A DNA stretch of 64,000 nt from Bacteroidales bacterium (lineage in GTDB: Bacteria; Bacteroidota; Bacteroidia; Bacteroidales; FEN-979): assembly GCA_023231005.1 (NCBI GenBank), contig JALNWG010000010.1:39683-103682 (forward strand), written 5' to 3'. Positions 53,945 to 62,452 of this stretch are shown one piece after another (position 1 is the first letter of the stretch; the number at the start of each line of letters is the position of its first letter). The position numbers and the translations under genes were made by a program. The notes under the pieces are model-generated. The model had not been told where the DNA came from and searched no databases. It saw only the letters and a program-made list of their open reading frames with translations.

Positions 53945-55491
53945 TGAACCAAACCCGATATATCGAACTTTTCTCAAATCCCGATTCCGTCCGGTTATTA
54001 GACATTCCTGTTTTAGATTATCCGGCATTTCTGGCATTTCTGGATCAGCTTATGGGGGAGGAGGGGACTCATTGTGTAGCCTATTTCGCATTACCACAAG
54101 CCGAAACCTTCCGGTTTATATGCTGTATGGCTGCTGATGAAAATCATGCCTTGGTGATATTCTCTCATGAACAACCCCGCAATCCGTTACCTTCACTCCC
54201 CTCAATCACTGCCCGGCATTTTCAGTTTCATGTTTTTGAACGTGAAATTTTTGAAAATACCGGTATTAAATTTCCCGATCATCCCTGGTTAAAACCTGTC
54301 CGTTTCCCATTCCAACGGGCCGATCATTCAAATATAATAGATAATTACCCATTTTATTCTATAGAAGGAGAAGAGTTGCACGAAGTAGGGGTAGGCCCTA
54401 TTCATGCCGGCATCATCGAACCAGGATATTTCCGTTTTATCTGTCATGGTGAAGAAGTTTTACATCTGGAAATTCAGCTTGGATTTCAACATCGGGGAAT
54501 AGAACATCTTTTTGTTGAAAATCAACAACTGCTTTATCAATCAATATTGGCTGAAAATATTACCGGTGATACGGCTATAGGTCATTCTCTGGCTTTTACC
54601 GGGGTAGTTGAATCCCTGGCTGGAATTCATGTTTCTTCTTCCCTGGCTATTGAAAGAACGGTTGCTCTGGAACTCGAACGGATTGCTGTTCATATCGGGG
54701 ATACGGCTGCATTATGTACCGATATTGCCTATCAATTCGGCCAGGTAGTTAACGAAGCATTACGGACCATTGTCATCAATACCACTCAGCTTTGGTGTGG
54801 AAATAGGTTTGGAAAAGGATTGATTCGTCCTTCAAAAACCAATTATCCGCTATCCCTGGATATCGTTAAGGTGATATTAAAAAACCTGGAAGAAGTAGAA
54901 AAAAGATATCTTCAGGTTACCGATCGGATTTTTACTCTTTCCAGTGTTCTGGGACGTTTTGAAAATATGGGAAAGCTTACTCCAAAACAGGCAACCCTGA
55001 TCGGGACGGTTGGAATGGCAGCCCGCAGCAGCGGAATGTATCGCGATATCCGCTGGTCGCATCCTTTTTCTGCTTTTACAGATCATCCTTATGAACCAGC
55101 CATGCTTCAAAAAGGAGATGTCTGGTCAAGAGCCCTGTTACGAAAACTGGAAGTAGAAAAATCTATAGAAATAATAAGGAAGCTACTTAAAAATTTTATG
55201 ATTGATCATTCTGAATTTCAGAATTACGAAACGGTAAATCAAAAATCTAACATCATAAATTCCGGCCTTGCTCCTTTATCCCTTGCTATTTCTTTAGTTG
55301 AGGGATGGCGTGGTGAGATCTGTCATGTAGCGGTTACAGATAATTCAGGAAAGATGGCTTTTTATAAAATAAAAGATCCTTCGTTGCATAACTGGATGGC
55401 GCTGGCTTTAGCTGTCAGAAATCAGGAAATTTCCGACTTTCCCCTCTGCAATAAGAGTTTTAATCTGAGTTATTGTGGTAACGATTTGTAA
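53944..55491 (+). CDS. HycE-like fused NuoC/NuoD-type large subunit lacking all NiFe-binding cysteines
   Basis: 515 residues. Residues 1-120 are a NuoC-like domain (ending PDHPWLKPVRFP) and 145-515 a NiFe-hydrogenase large-subunit/NuoD-like domain (VGVGPIHAGIIEPGYFRF, LGFQHRGIEHLF). In true hydrogenases, motif L1 is RxCGxC and L2 is DPCxxC. Here the L1 position reads ENITGDTAIGHS (204-215), with Thr207 and Thr210 in place of the two Cys, and L2 reads NLSYCGNDL (507-515), with Ser509 and Gly512. A NiFe site cannot form. The protein is also not NuoD, since its neighbours and its C-terminus are of group-4 type. This is the diagnostic state of Ehr complexes (known from Geobacter). The redox or binding role is unknown. 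Confidence 0.88.
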   Translation: MNQTRYIELFSNPDSVRLLDIPVLDYPAFLAFLDQLMGEEGTHCVAYFALPQAETFRFICCMAADENHALVIFSHEQPRNPLPSLPSITARHFQFHVFEREIFENTGIKFPDHPWLKPVRFPFQRADHSNIIDNYPFYSIEGEELHEVGVGPIHAGIIEPGYFRFICHGEEVLHLEIQLGFQHRGIEHLFVENQQLLYQSILAENITGDTAIGHSLAFTGVVESLAGIHVSSSLAIERTVALELERIAVHIGDTAALCTDIAYQFGQVVNEALRTIVINTTQLWCGNRFGKGLIRPSKTNYPLSLDIVKVILKNLEEVEKRYLQVTDRIFTLSSVLGRFENMGKLTPKQATLIGTVGMAARSSGMYRDIRWSHPFSAFTDHPYEPAMLQKGDVWSRALLRKLEVEKSIEIIRKLLKNFMIDHSEFQNYETVNQKSNIINSGLAPLSLAISLVEGWRGEICHVAVTDNSGKMAFYKIKDPSLHNWMALALAVRNQEISDFPLCNKSFNLSYCGNDL

Positions 55492-55516
55492 ATGGTGAAA
55501 TAGCGAAAAAGACAGC

Positions 55517-56278
55517 ATGAAGGAATTAACTATTTTTCGGCAACATGGCAGGCAATTTATTCCTGATTTACAAAAGGTTGAATTGCCTGAAATTTTCAGG
55601 GGGAGGCCAGTGATCAGTAATGATTTGTTGCCTGAAGAGGCTGGTCGATTGCATAATTTGTGTCCTGTCAAAGCCATTGGAATAAATCCATGTTCCCTTG
55701 ATTTGGGGAAATGTATTTTTTGTAAAGAGTGCGAATTTCAATCCTTAGGGAAGATTAAATTTACCAATGATTATCGGTTGGCGGTGAATTCGAGGGATGA
55801 TCTGATTATTGTGCAAGGGATGAGCAACCCATTTCAGCTCGACCGAAAAAAAATCCGTGAGGAAATCCGGGTTTTATTCAAACACGCCTTGAAACTCAGA
55901 CAAGTATCGGCTGGTGGTGATAATTCTTCGGAAATGGAATTGAATGCTGCAGGGAATGTCAATTTCGATATGGGCCGTTTTGGAATTGAATTTGTGGCAT
56001 CGCCGCGACATGCAGATGGCCTGGTCATTACCGGACCCATCACCCAGAACATGTCGGCCGCATTACAATTGTGCTATGATGCTATTCCTGCTCCAAAAAT
56101 CATTATATTAGCAGGAAGTGATGTCATCAGCGGAGGAATTTTTTCGGGAAGTCCGGCATTGGAACGTGGGTTTTTGGAGAAATATCCGGTAGATCTATAT
56201 CTTCCGGGTAATCCGGTGCATCCCCTCACGTTTATTCATGGGGTGTTAAATCTTACTGGATATTGGTCTTCAAAATAA
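55517..56278 (+). CDS. Fused half-ferredoxin/HycG-like small subunit lacking the proximal FeS ligands
   Basis: 253 residues. Residues 40-80 hold a ferredoxin-like part: Cys49-Pro (LCPVKAI) and C66-x2-C69-x2-C72 (GKCIFCKECE). Together these four match one complete [4Fe-4S] site, as in the second half of a two-cluster ferredoxin. Residues 130-250 are NuoB/HycG-like: GRFGIEFVASPRHADGLVIT is unmistakable. The four Cys that bind the proximal (N2-type) cluster are all replaced: CxxC by Asp135..Ser138 (GGDNSSEMEL), the next by Asp202 (GSDVISGGIF), and the last by Asn232 (LPGNPVHP). It follows the large subunit by 25 bases. A separate HyfA/HyfH protein is not encoded here, so this fusion may replace it. 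Confidence 0.85.
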   Translation: MKELTIFRQHGRQFIPDLQKVELPEIFRGRPVISNDLLPEEAGRLHNLCPVKAIGINPCSLDLGKCIFCKECEFQSLGKIKFTNDYRLAVNSRDDLIIVQGMSNPFQLDRKKIREEIRVLFKHALKLRQVSAGGDNSSEMELNAAGNVNFDMGRFGIEFVASPRHADGLVITGPITQNMSAALQLCYDAIPAPKIIILAGSDVISGGIFSGSPALERGFLEKYPVDLYLPGNPVHPLTFIHGVLNLTGYWSSK

Positions 56279-56303
56279 TATTGTTTAACCAAAAAATGAA
56301 ACC

Positions 56304-56831
56304 ATGAAAAAAAAGTCAATGATTCTCATCATTCTTCTCTTTCCCATTTTATTGGTTGGACAAAAATGGAATAAAGCAGATTCTCTTGCCTATTATACCT
56401 TTGTGGCAGAAGCGCAATATGACATGGTAGGTAATTATGCTGCCTCAAGCTATTATCTGACCAAAGCAATCCGGCTTGATCCGCGCGATCCGGAGTTATA
56501 CCGGTTACGTGCTTCTTCAAGAGAAAATATGGGAGATATCAGGGGAACCGAGGCCGATTATACCATGGTTTTGCAACTTGAACCGGGAGAAATTGCGGCG
56601 TACGAAAGGCGGGCAGAAGCGAGGGTTGTGTTGAAAAAATACCAGGAAGCTATCCGGGACTTTGATTTTCTGATTTTTTCTGATCCGGAATATTCTGGCT
56701 ATTACTATGAAAGGGGATTGTGTAAAAAAGAGCTGAATGATTTAGATGGTGCCTGTTCCGACTTTAATCAAGCCAGTCGCCTCGGATCCAGAATTGCCTA
56801 TCTCACCATTATAGAGTGTTGCATCAAGTGA
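56304..56831 (+). CDS. Exported TPR-repeat protein
   Basis: 175 residues. Signal peptide MKKKSMILIILLFPILLVG, cleaved before QKWNK, then about three tetratricopeptide repeats (YAASSYYLTKAIRLDPRDPE, GTEADYTMVLQLEPGE, YQEAIRDFDFLIFSDPE), and a last one with LDGACSDFNQASRLGS. It probably acts in the periplasm as a protein-protein scaffold. It lies 25 bases after the small-subunit gene and may be in that operon, though nothing in the fold ties it to electron transfer. Confidence 0.8.
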   Translation: MKKKSMILIILLFPILLVGQKWNKADSLAYYTFVAEAQYDMVGNYAASSYYLTKAIRLDPRDPELYRLRASSRENMGDIRGTEADYTMVLQLEPGEIAAYERRAEARVVLKKYQEAIRDFDFLIFSDPEYSGYYYERGLCKKELNDLDGACSDFNQASRLGSRIAYLTIIECCIK

Positions 56832-56909
56832 TTTTTAGTGAATTCCATGATTATTTAATCGGGACAATTTGTTAATCAGATGAATGACAACAACAATAAT
56901 TCCTGAAAA

Positions 56910-57284
56910 ATGAGCTCAAAAATAGATAATCTGCAGCTGAACTATAAAATCTGGTTGGAGACTTCCGGCCAGGTAGGTGTGCTCGGCGATAAGAAGTGTG
57001 ATTTACTTAGGGCCATCAATGAAACTGGTTCATTAAATGATGCTGTAAAAAAGATGGGGCTGACCTATCGTAAAACCTGGGATAACCTCCGGCGAATTGA
57101 AAAAAATCTTGGGTTCCCGTTAATCAAACCGACTCGTGGAGGTGCCGATGGCGGAAACACCGTACTGACCCTTGAAGGGAAAATCATCATCGCAGCATTC
57201 GAAAAATTTCATGCAGAATTTGATTCAATCATTCATCATGGATTCGAGACGATCCTCGCTGAAATGAAACAAAAGATCACTTAA
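56910..57284 (+). CDS. ModE-like winged-helix regulator (DNA-binding domain only)
   Basis: 124 residues. Matches the N-terminal LysR/ModE winged helix-turn-helix: LGDKKCDLLRAINETGSLND (about 28-47), KKMGLTYRKTWDNLRRIEKN (recognition helix region), LIKPTRGGADGGNTVLTLEG, then a dimerising helix. The C-terminal molybdate-binding TOBE domains of E. coli ModE are absent, as in many short homologues. It could respond to molybdate through another subunit, or to something else. It stands between the Ehr-like operon and the P5C dehydrogenase gene, and its target is not clear. Confidence 0.82.
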   Translation: MSSKIDNLQLNYKIWLETSGQVGVLGDKKCDLLRAINETGSLNDAVKKMGLTYRKTWDNLRRIEKNLGFPLIKPTRGGADGGNTVLTLEGKIIIAAFEKFHAEFDSIIHHGFETILAEMKQKIT

Positions 57285-57301
57285 AAGTTTTGTGTGATGT
57301 C

Positions 57302-57331
57302 TTGCCACCCGATAAAATATTGATACTTTTG
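57302..57331 (+). promoter_or_regulatory. Promoter of the P5C dehydrogenase gene
   Basis: TTG (57302-57304), 19-base spacer, TACTTTTG (57324-57331). A good Bacteroidota promoter, with initiation near 57337 and a leader of about 50 bases before ATG 57388. Confidence 0.72.
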
Positions 57332-57387
57332 TCACCGAATTGCAAAACAATGCAATTCGCTTAATGGCAAATTAAAATCAATGTTTT

Positions 57388-59016
57388 ATGAACAATGCCA
57401 TCTATAATTTCCTGCTTCCTTCTAATGAACCTGTTCTTGAGTACAAGAAGGGGAGTAATGAAAGGATTCTCCTTGAAAAAGAATTACAAAGGCAACTCCG
57501 GAATCCCATTGAAATTCCACTAATTATTGGTGGTAAGGAGGTTAGGACCCAACAGACGGGGTTGGTGAAAATGCCACACCGTCATACACAGGTGTTGGCA
57601 ACTTATTACAAAGCATCGGAAAAAGAGGTAAAAATGGGCATCAAAGCAGCGCTTGATGCCCATCGCATCTGGTCGGATCTCTCCTGGACAATCCGGGCTG
57701 CCATCCTGCTGAAGGCGGCAGAGCTTATTTCAGGTAAATACCGGGAGTTAATGAATGCTGCAACCATGTTGGGACAAAGCAAAAACATATATCAGGCCGA
57801 AATTGATGCTGTTTGCGAGACCATAGATTTTCTGAAGTTTAATGCCTTTTTTGCCTCACGTATCTATGAAATGCAGCCCAGTTCGACTTTCAATCAATTG
57901 AATAAGATGGAATTTCGCCCACTCGAAGGTTTCGTATTTACTGTTAGTCCCTTCAATTTTACTTCCATTGCATCGAATCTGAATATGGCTCCGGTGATGA
58001 TGGGAAATACCACAGTATGGAAACCGGCATCGACTTCCTTATTATCCAATTATTACCTGATGAAAATTTTCCAGGAAGCCGGTCTTCCCGATGGAGTCAT
58101 CAATTTTATACCCGGGAGCGGTTCAATGATCGGAAAAACAGTTCTTGAATCACCCGATCTGGCTGGAATTCATTTTACAGGGTCGAATGAAACATTTAAC
58201 CATCTTTGGAATCAAGTATCTCTGCAATTACCTCATTATAAGTCGTATCCGCGATTAATCGGAGAAACAGGAGGAAAAAACTTCATGATCGTACACCCCT
58301 CTGCTTCGGTACAAGAAGTAGCTGTAAATGCATACCGTGGTGCTTTTGAATTTCAGGGACAAAAATGCTCTGCTGTTTCCAGGATGTACGTACCCGTTTC
58401 ACTTTGGCCGGACATCAAAACCGAATTGATCAAAATCAGTTCTGATGCAAAAATGGGCGATGTATTAGATCCGTTGAATTTCATCAACGCCGTGATTGAT
58501 GAAGGCTCTTTTGATAACATCATGGATTATCTCCGATATGCAGAAGCATCAAAAATGGCTGAAATCATTGTAGGAGGACACGGGGACAAACAGGTGGGGT
58601 ACTTTGTTGAACCAACCATAATTGTAACTACCGATCCCAAATTCAAGACCATGGAAGAAGAAATATTCGGTCCTGTGCTGACGGTATTTGTTTATCAGGA
58701 TGAAAAGTTGGATGAAACAATAGAATTATGTAATGCAACTTCGCCTTATGGACTTACCGGGGCAGTGTTTTCCCGTGACCGGGTGGTAGCTGCATCTATG
58801 TGTGAGAGATTGAGGTATGCTGCCGGTAATTTTTATATCAATGATAAACCAACCGGAGCCATTGTGGGTTTGCAACCATTTGGCGGCTCACGTGCTTCAG
58901 GGACCAATGATAAAGCAGGAGGCGAATTCAACCTTTTTCGTTGGATCAGCCCAAGAACCATTAAAGAAACATTTCAGCCTGCTACAGAATACCGTTATAA
59001 TTATATGATGGAATGA
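57388..59016 (+). CDS. pruA: L-glutamate gamma-semialdehyde (1-pyrroline-5-carboxylate) dehydrogenase
   Basis: 542 residues, the length of stand-alone type 1 P5C dehydrogenases. It oxidises glutamate semialdehyde to glutamate with NAD, the second step of proline and the end of arginine breakdown. The N-terminus IPLIIGGKEVRTQQTG, GFVFTVSPFNFTSIASNLN (cofactor site), FTGSNETFNHLW, catalytic Glu293 (LIGETGGKNF) and Cys327 (FQGQKCSAVSR) and the C-terminal PFGGSRASGTNDKAGG are all in place. No proline dehydrogenase gene is in the window. The ALDH7-type gene follows after 30 bases. Confidence 0.93.
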   Translation: MNNAIYNFLLPSNEPVLEYKKGSNERILLEKELQRQLRNPIEIPLIIGGKEVRTQQTGLVKMPHRHTQVLATYYKASEKEVKMGIKAALDAHRIWSDLSWTIRAAILLKAAELISGKYRELMNAATMLGQSKNIYQAEIDAVCETIDFLKFNAFFASRIYEMQPSSTFNQLNKMEFRPLEGFVFTVSPFNFTSIASNLNMAPVMMGNTTVWKPASTSLLSNYYLMKIFQEAGLPDGVINFIPGSGSMIGKTVLESPDLAGIHFTGSNETFNHLWNQVSLQLPHYKSYPRLIGETGGKNFMIVHPSASVQEVAVNAYRGAFEFQGQKCSAVSRMYVPVSLWPDIKTELIKISSDAKMGDVLDPLNFINAVIDEGSFDNIMDYLRYAEASKMAEIIVGGHGDKQVGYFVEPTIIVTTDPKFKTMEEEIFGPVLTVFVYQDEKLDETIELCNATSPYGLTGAVFSRDRVVAASMCERLRYAAGNFYINDKPTGAIVGLQPFGGSRASGTNDKAGGEFNLFRWISPRTIKETFQPATEYRYNYMME

Positions 59017-59046
59017 AAACTAACTAACTATTTAACCGATAAAAAT

Positions 59047-60582
59047 ATGAACTTTAATCTGAAAAATTTAGGAATTGATCTTATAAATCCAGGTGCAAGT
59101 ACCGGCAATGGATGGTTTGATACCCATGGGGATGAAACAACGTCTTATTCACCAATTGATGGTTCCATCATTGCAAAGGTGAAAAATGCCACACTGGATG
59201 ATTATGAAAAATTAATGGCCAAGGCACAGGAGGCCTATCTGAAATGGCGGATAATTCCGGCTCCAAAGAGAGGGGAAGTGGTCCGGCAGATTGGAGAAGC
59301 GCTTAGGAAGAGGAAAGAAGAGCTGGGATACCTTGTATCATTAGAAATGGGCAAGATATATGAAGAAGGGCTGGGTGAGGTTCAGGAAATGATCGATATC
59401 TGTGAATTTGCAGTTGGGCAATCTCGTTTGCTCAATGGAGCCACCATGCATTCCGAGCGTCCCTCCCATCGTATGTATGATCAATATCATCCGATTGGTA
59501 TCCTCGGAATAATTACCTCTTTTAATTTTCCGGTGGCTGTTTGGGCCTGGAATTCCATGCTGGCTGCAATAGCTGGTGATGTGGTCATCTGGAAGCCCAG
59601 TTCCAAGACCCCGCTCTGTGCCATTGCCGTGCAAAAAATCATTACTGAGGCCCTCCGAAACAATCATGTCCCTGAGGGTGTGTTTAATATGATCATTGCT
59701 AAGTCATCCGTACTGGGCGATAACTTTGCTGCCGACAAGCGCATTCCCCTTGTTTCAGCGACCGGGTCCACAGAAGTGGGTAAAAAGATCGCTGCCATCG
59801 TGGGGAAGCGACTTGGAAAAACCATCTTGGAATTGGGGGGTAACAATGCCGTTATCATTTCCGAATATGCCAAGCTGGATATGACCCTGCAGTCGGTTGT
59901 TTTCGGTTCAGTTGGGACATGCGGACAACGCTGCACCTCAACGCGCCGCCTTATCATTCATGAATCTGTTTTTGAAACTGTAAAAGAACGACTGATATCA
60001 GCCTATCAGAGCATCAGTGAACGGATCGGAAATCCCCTTGACAAGGAAACACTGGTTGGGCCATTGGTAGATGAATTAGCGGTTAAAAACTTCCTGTATG
60101 CTATTGAAGAAGTGCAGAAAGAAGGGGGTAAGTTGGTCTTTGGAGGTACTGTGCTTCAGGGTGAAAAATATCTTTCCGGTAATTATGTTATGCCTGCAAT
60201 CGTTGAGGCAGAAAATCATTATAAAATGGTACAGAAGGAAACTTTTGCTCCGATTGTTTATCTGATTAAATATAAAACGATTGAAGAAGCGATTGATCTT
60301 AACAATCATGTTCCTCAAGGACTTTCCTCCTGTATTTTCACGGAAAATTTAGTGGAAGCAGAAAAATTTCTTTCCGAAACCGGTTCCGACTGCGGAATAG
60401 CAAATGTAAACCTTGGTACTTCTGGCGCTGAAATAGGCGGTGCTTTCGGAGGCGAAAAGGAAACAGGCGGTGGGCGTGAATCTGGTTCCGATGCCTGGAA
60501 AACATATATGCGTCGTCAAACCAATACCATCAATTTTAGCGGGCAAACAGCGCTGGCACAAGGAATTACATTTGATTTTTAA
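59047..60582 (+). CDS. ALDH7-type aldehyde dehydrogenase (aminoadipate-semialdehyde dehydrogenase-like)
   Basis: 511 residues. Hallmarks of the ALDH7/antiquitin group: GMxxEYS-like N-terminal part replaced by WFDTHGDETTSYSPIDG, GIITSFNFPVAVWAWN, LVSATGSTEVGKKIA, catalytic Glu262 (ILELGGNNA) and Cys296 (GQRCTSTRRLIIHESVF), and GAEIGGAFGGEKETGGGRES near the end. In lysine breakdown such enzymes oxidise alpha-aminoadipate semialdehyde; in other bacteria they take various aldehydes. Next to pruA, a shared role in amino-acid catabolism is plausible. Convergent with hydG, with 14 bases between stops. Confidence 0.9.
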   Translation: MNFNLKNLGIDLINPGASTGNGWFDTHGDETTSYSPIDGSIIAKVKNATLDDYEKLMAKAQEAYLKWRIIPAPKRGEVVRQIGEALRKRKEELGYLVSLEMGKIYEEGLGEVQEMIDICEFAVGQSRLLNGATMHSERPSHRMYDQYHPIGILGIITSFNFPVAVWAWNSMLAAIAGDVVIWKPSSKTPLCAIAVQKIITEALRNNHVPEGVFNMIIAKSSVLGDNFAADKRIPLVSATGSTEVGKKIAAIVGKRLGKTILELGGNNAVIISEYAKLDMTLQSVVFGSVGTCGQRCTSTRRLIIHESVFETVKERLISAYQSISERIGNPLDKETLVGPLVDELAVKNFLYAIEEVQKEGGKLVFGGTVLQGEKYLSGNYVMPAIVEAENHYKMVQKETFAPIVYLIKYKTIEEAIDLNNHVPQGLSSCIFTENLVEAEKFLSETGSDCGIANVNLGTSGAEIGGAFGGEKETGGGRESGSDAWKTYMRRQTNTINFSGQTALAQGITFDF

Positions 60583-60596
60583 TTTCGATGGCCATC

Positions 60597-62003
60597 TTAA
60601 AAATAGATATCCCGTTTTCCTTGTTCGATTGAAATGAGGTTGTCTGATATTTTCGTGTTAAGTGTGGTATTCTCAATTTCGCTGACCAATTTGTGAATAA
60701 CAGCCAATCCTTTTGCCTTGGTTTCAGGGGAAGCAAAATCTTCAAGGTATTCTTTAAAGGTAAAGAGTGCATTTGGCATACAATATTGCTTGATTAGGCC
60801 AGGCTTGGCAAGGTCCATAAAATCTTGTCCGACTCTTCCTTTACGGTAGCACCCGGTGCAAAATGAGGGTATAAAACCTTCATTGGCAAGTGCAAATATC
60901 ATCTGATCGAGTGTCCTGTGGTCGCCTAAAGTAAACTGGCTGCCGGTTTGTTCTTCCTCGTGCATATAAGAACCCGGATTAGTGCGCGATCCGGCAGATA
61001 TTTGGCTTATCCCATAATGGATAAGTTCAGTCCGCATGGCATCATTTTCCCTTGTACTAAGTATTATTCCGGTATATGGCAACGCAATGCGAAGTATTGC
61101 TACCAGCTTTTTAAAATCATTGTCGGATACCTGCGACGGAATGTTATCTGCATTGGGAGCTCCTACAGCGGGTTCGATACGGGGAACACTTACCGTATGA
61201 GGACCGCAACCAAATGCGTTTTCAAGGTGATGAGCATGTTCCATCATTGCCAAAACTTCAAAACGATAATCAATTAAACCCAGCAATGCTCCTATTCCGA
61301 CATCATTTATGCCACCTTCCATGGCCCTGTCCATCACGGTAAGACGATATTCGTAATTTCCCTTTTGTGTATCAACCGGGTGAAAATTCCGGTATAGCAC
61401 CGGGTCGTAGGTTTCCTGGAAGCAAACATAAGTTCCTATTTTTTCTGCTTTCAGCTTAGCGAAGTCTTCAACTTCCATCGGGGCCAGTTCGACGTTGATC
61501 CGGCGGATATAATCCCTGCCGCCGTTTTCTCTGGCTGCATAAGTAGTGCGGATGGCCTCTACCATGTAATCAGTGTTGTTGCGTTTGCTTTCGCCACAGA
61601 TTAGTAACACTCTCTTATGTCCCTCTCGAAGAAGAGCCTGGGTTTCCTCGGCAATCTCTTTCATCGTAAGCACTTTTCGCTTAATGAGTGTGTTGTCGCG
61701 TCTAAAGGAACAGTATGTACAGTTATTGATACAAACATTGCCTGTATAAATAGGAGCAAAGAGAACCAGCCTTTTCCCATAAATTTCTTCCTTTACCGTA
61801 CGCGCTGTATCCATTATTTTTTGAATAACAGGAGTATCCTGAACACGAAGAAGTACGGCAACTTCTTCCAAATTCAGCCCTTTCAGCTTTAGAGCTTTGT
61901 TTAGAATCGTGTTTACTTGATTTATATCCGGGATTTTCCCTTCAATGAGGGAGTATAACTTTTGCCGGTCAATAAATACTTTGTTCCTTTCGCTCTTGTT
62001 CAT
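60597..62003 (-). CDS. hydG: [FeFe]-hydrogenase H-cluster maturase HydG (tyrosine lyase)
   Basis: 468 residues. A radical SAM enzyme that splits tyrosine to make the CO and CN ligands of the H-cluster. The SAM cluster motif is C91-x3-C95-x2-C98 (CINNCTYC). The HydG-specific C-terminal auxiliary cluster motif is CX2CX22C, at Cys382, Cys385 and Cys408 (CTGCYRKGRVG ... QYC), which separates it from ThiH and HydE. The neighbouring TM1266-like gene supports this. HydE, HydF and the hydrogenase itself are not in this window, so the locus is split in this genome. The ATG lies inside the end of the upstream gene (35-base overlap). Confidence 0.95.
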   Translation of the reverse strand: MNKSERNKVFIDRQKLYSLIEGKIPDINQVNTILNKALKLKGLNLEEVAVLLRVQDTPVIQKIMDTARTVKEEIYGKRLVLFAPIYTGNVCINNCTYCSFRRDNTLIKRKVLTMKEIAEETQALLREGHKRVLLICGESKRNNTDYMVEAIRTTYAARENGGRDYIRRINVELAPMEVEDFAKLKAEKIGTYVCFQETYDPVLYRNFHPVDTQKGNYEYRLTVMDRAMEGGINDVGIGALLGLIDYRFEVLAMMEHAHHLENAFGCGPHTVSVPRIEPAVGAPNADNIPSQVSDNDFKKLVAILRIALPYTGIILSTRENDAMRTELIHYGISQISAGSRTNPGSYMHEEEQTGSQFTLGDHRTLDQMIFALANEGFIPSFCTGCYRKGRVGQDFMDLAKPGLIKQYCMPNALFTFKEYLEDFASPETKAKGLAVIHKLVSEIENTTLNTKISDNLISIEQGKRDIYF

Positions 62004-62262
62004 AGTTTTGCCCTTCCTTGAATTTAGTTAGAATAGATTTAACTTCAACGTCTTTTAAACGTCCAATCTTTCCAGTAAGAGCACTGATTGTCTCGGTAGT
62101 ACCTTCAATAACAAGAGAAATAACGTGAATATTGCGATGGTGAATAGGCAACCCCTGTCGAGCTAAAATTATACTGCGGTATTCAGAAAGCAAATCATTT
62201 ACCGCAGGAATTGAGGTTGTGCCTTTTATTAATATCGTGATAGTACCAATTCTCTTTTCCAT
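61969..62262 (-). CDS. TM1266-family putative iron-only hydrogenase system regulator
   Basis: 97 residues from ATG 62262 (MEKRIGTITILIKG); a start 16 codons upstream is also possible. An ACT-like/ferredoxin-fold small protein with LLSEYRSIILARQGLPIHHRN and ISLVIEGTTETISALTGKIGRL, diagnostic of the family that accompanies HydE/F/G genes. Structural relatives are dimeric regulators related to NikR. The ligand is unknown. It overlaps hydG by 35 bases in another frame, a tight coupling that supports cotranslation. Confidence 0.85.
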   Translation of the reverse strand: MEKRIGTITILIKGTTSIPAVNDLLSEYRSIILARQGLPIHHRNIHVISLVIEGTTETISALTGKIGRLKDVEVKSILTKFKEGQNYEQERKEQSIY

Positions 62263-62352
62263 CAGACACTCTTTTGGATTGGATGTATGTTTATACTTTT
62301 TTTTAGACAAACTTTGAAAAAGTACTTACCGTTTCTCAGAACTGTCTGGATA

Positions 62353-62360
62353 CAAAAGTA
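62353..62360 (-). promoter_or_regulatory. -7 element of the TM1266-hydG operon
   Basis: Minus-strand TACTTTTG matches TAnnTTTG. Transcription would begin near 62347. No -33 TTG at standard spacing; an activator might be needed. Confidence 0.45.
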
Positions 62361-62452
62361 ATAAATTTTTAATCAAATAGGGTTAATCATGAAATTCATC
62401 CTGCAAGCATACAGTTTTTGTAACCTGTCAGGACTTGGCTTGCCTCTTTAGA

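Noticed and set aside
48957..56278. A functional hydrogen-evolving hydrogenase-4/formate hydrogenlyase operon
   Set aside because: The large subunit lacks all NiFe Cys and the small subunit lacks its proximal cluster ligands; no formate dehydrogenase or hyp genes are present.
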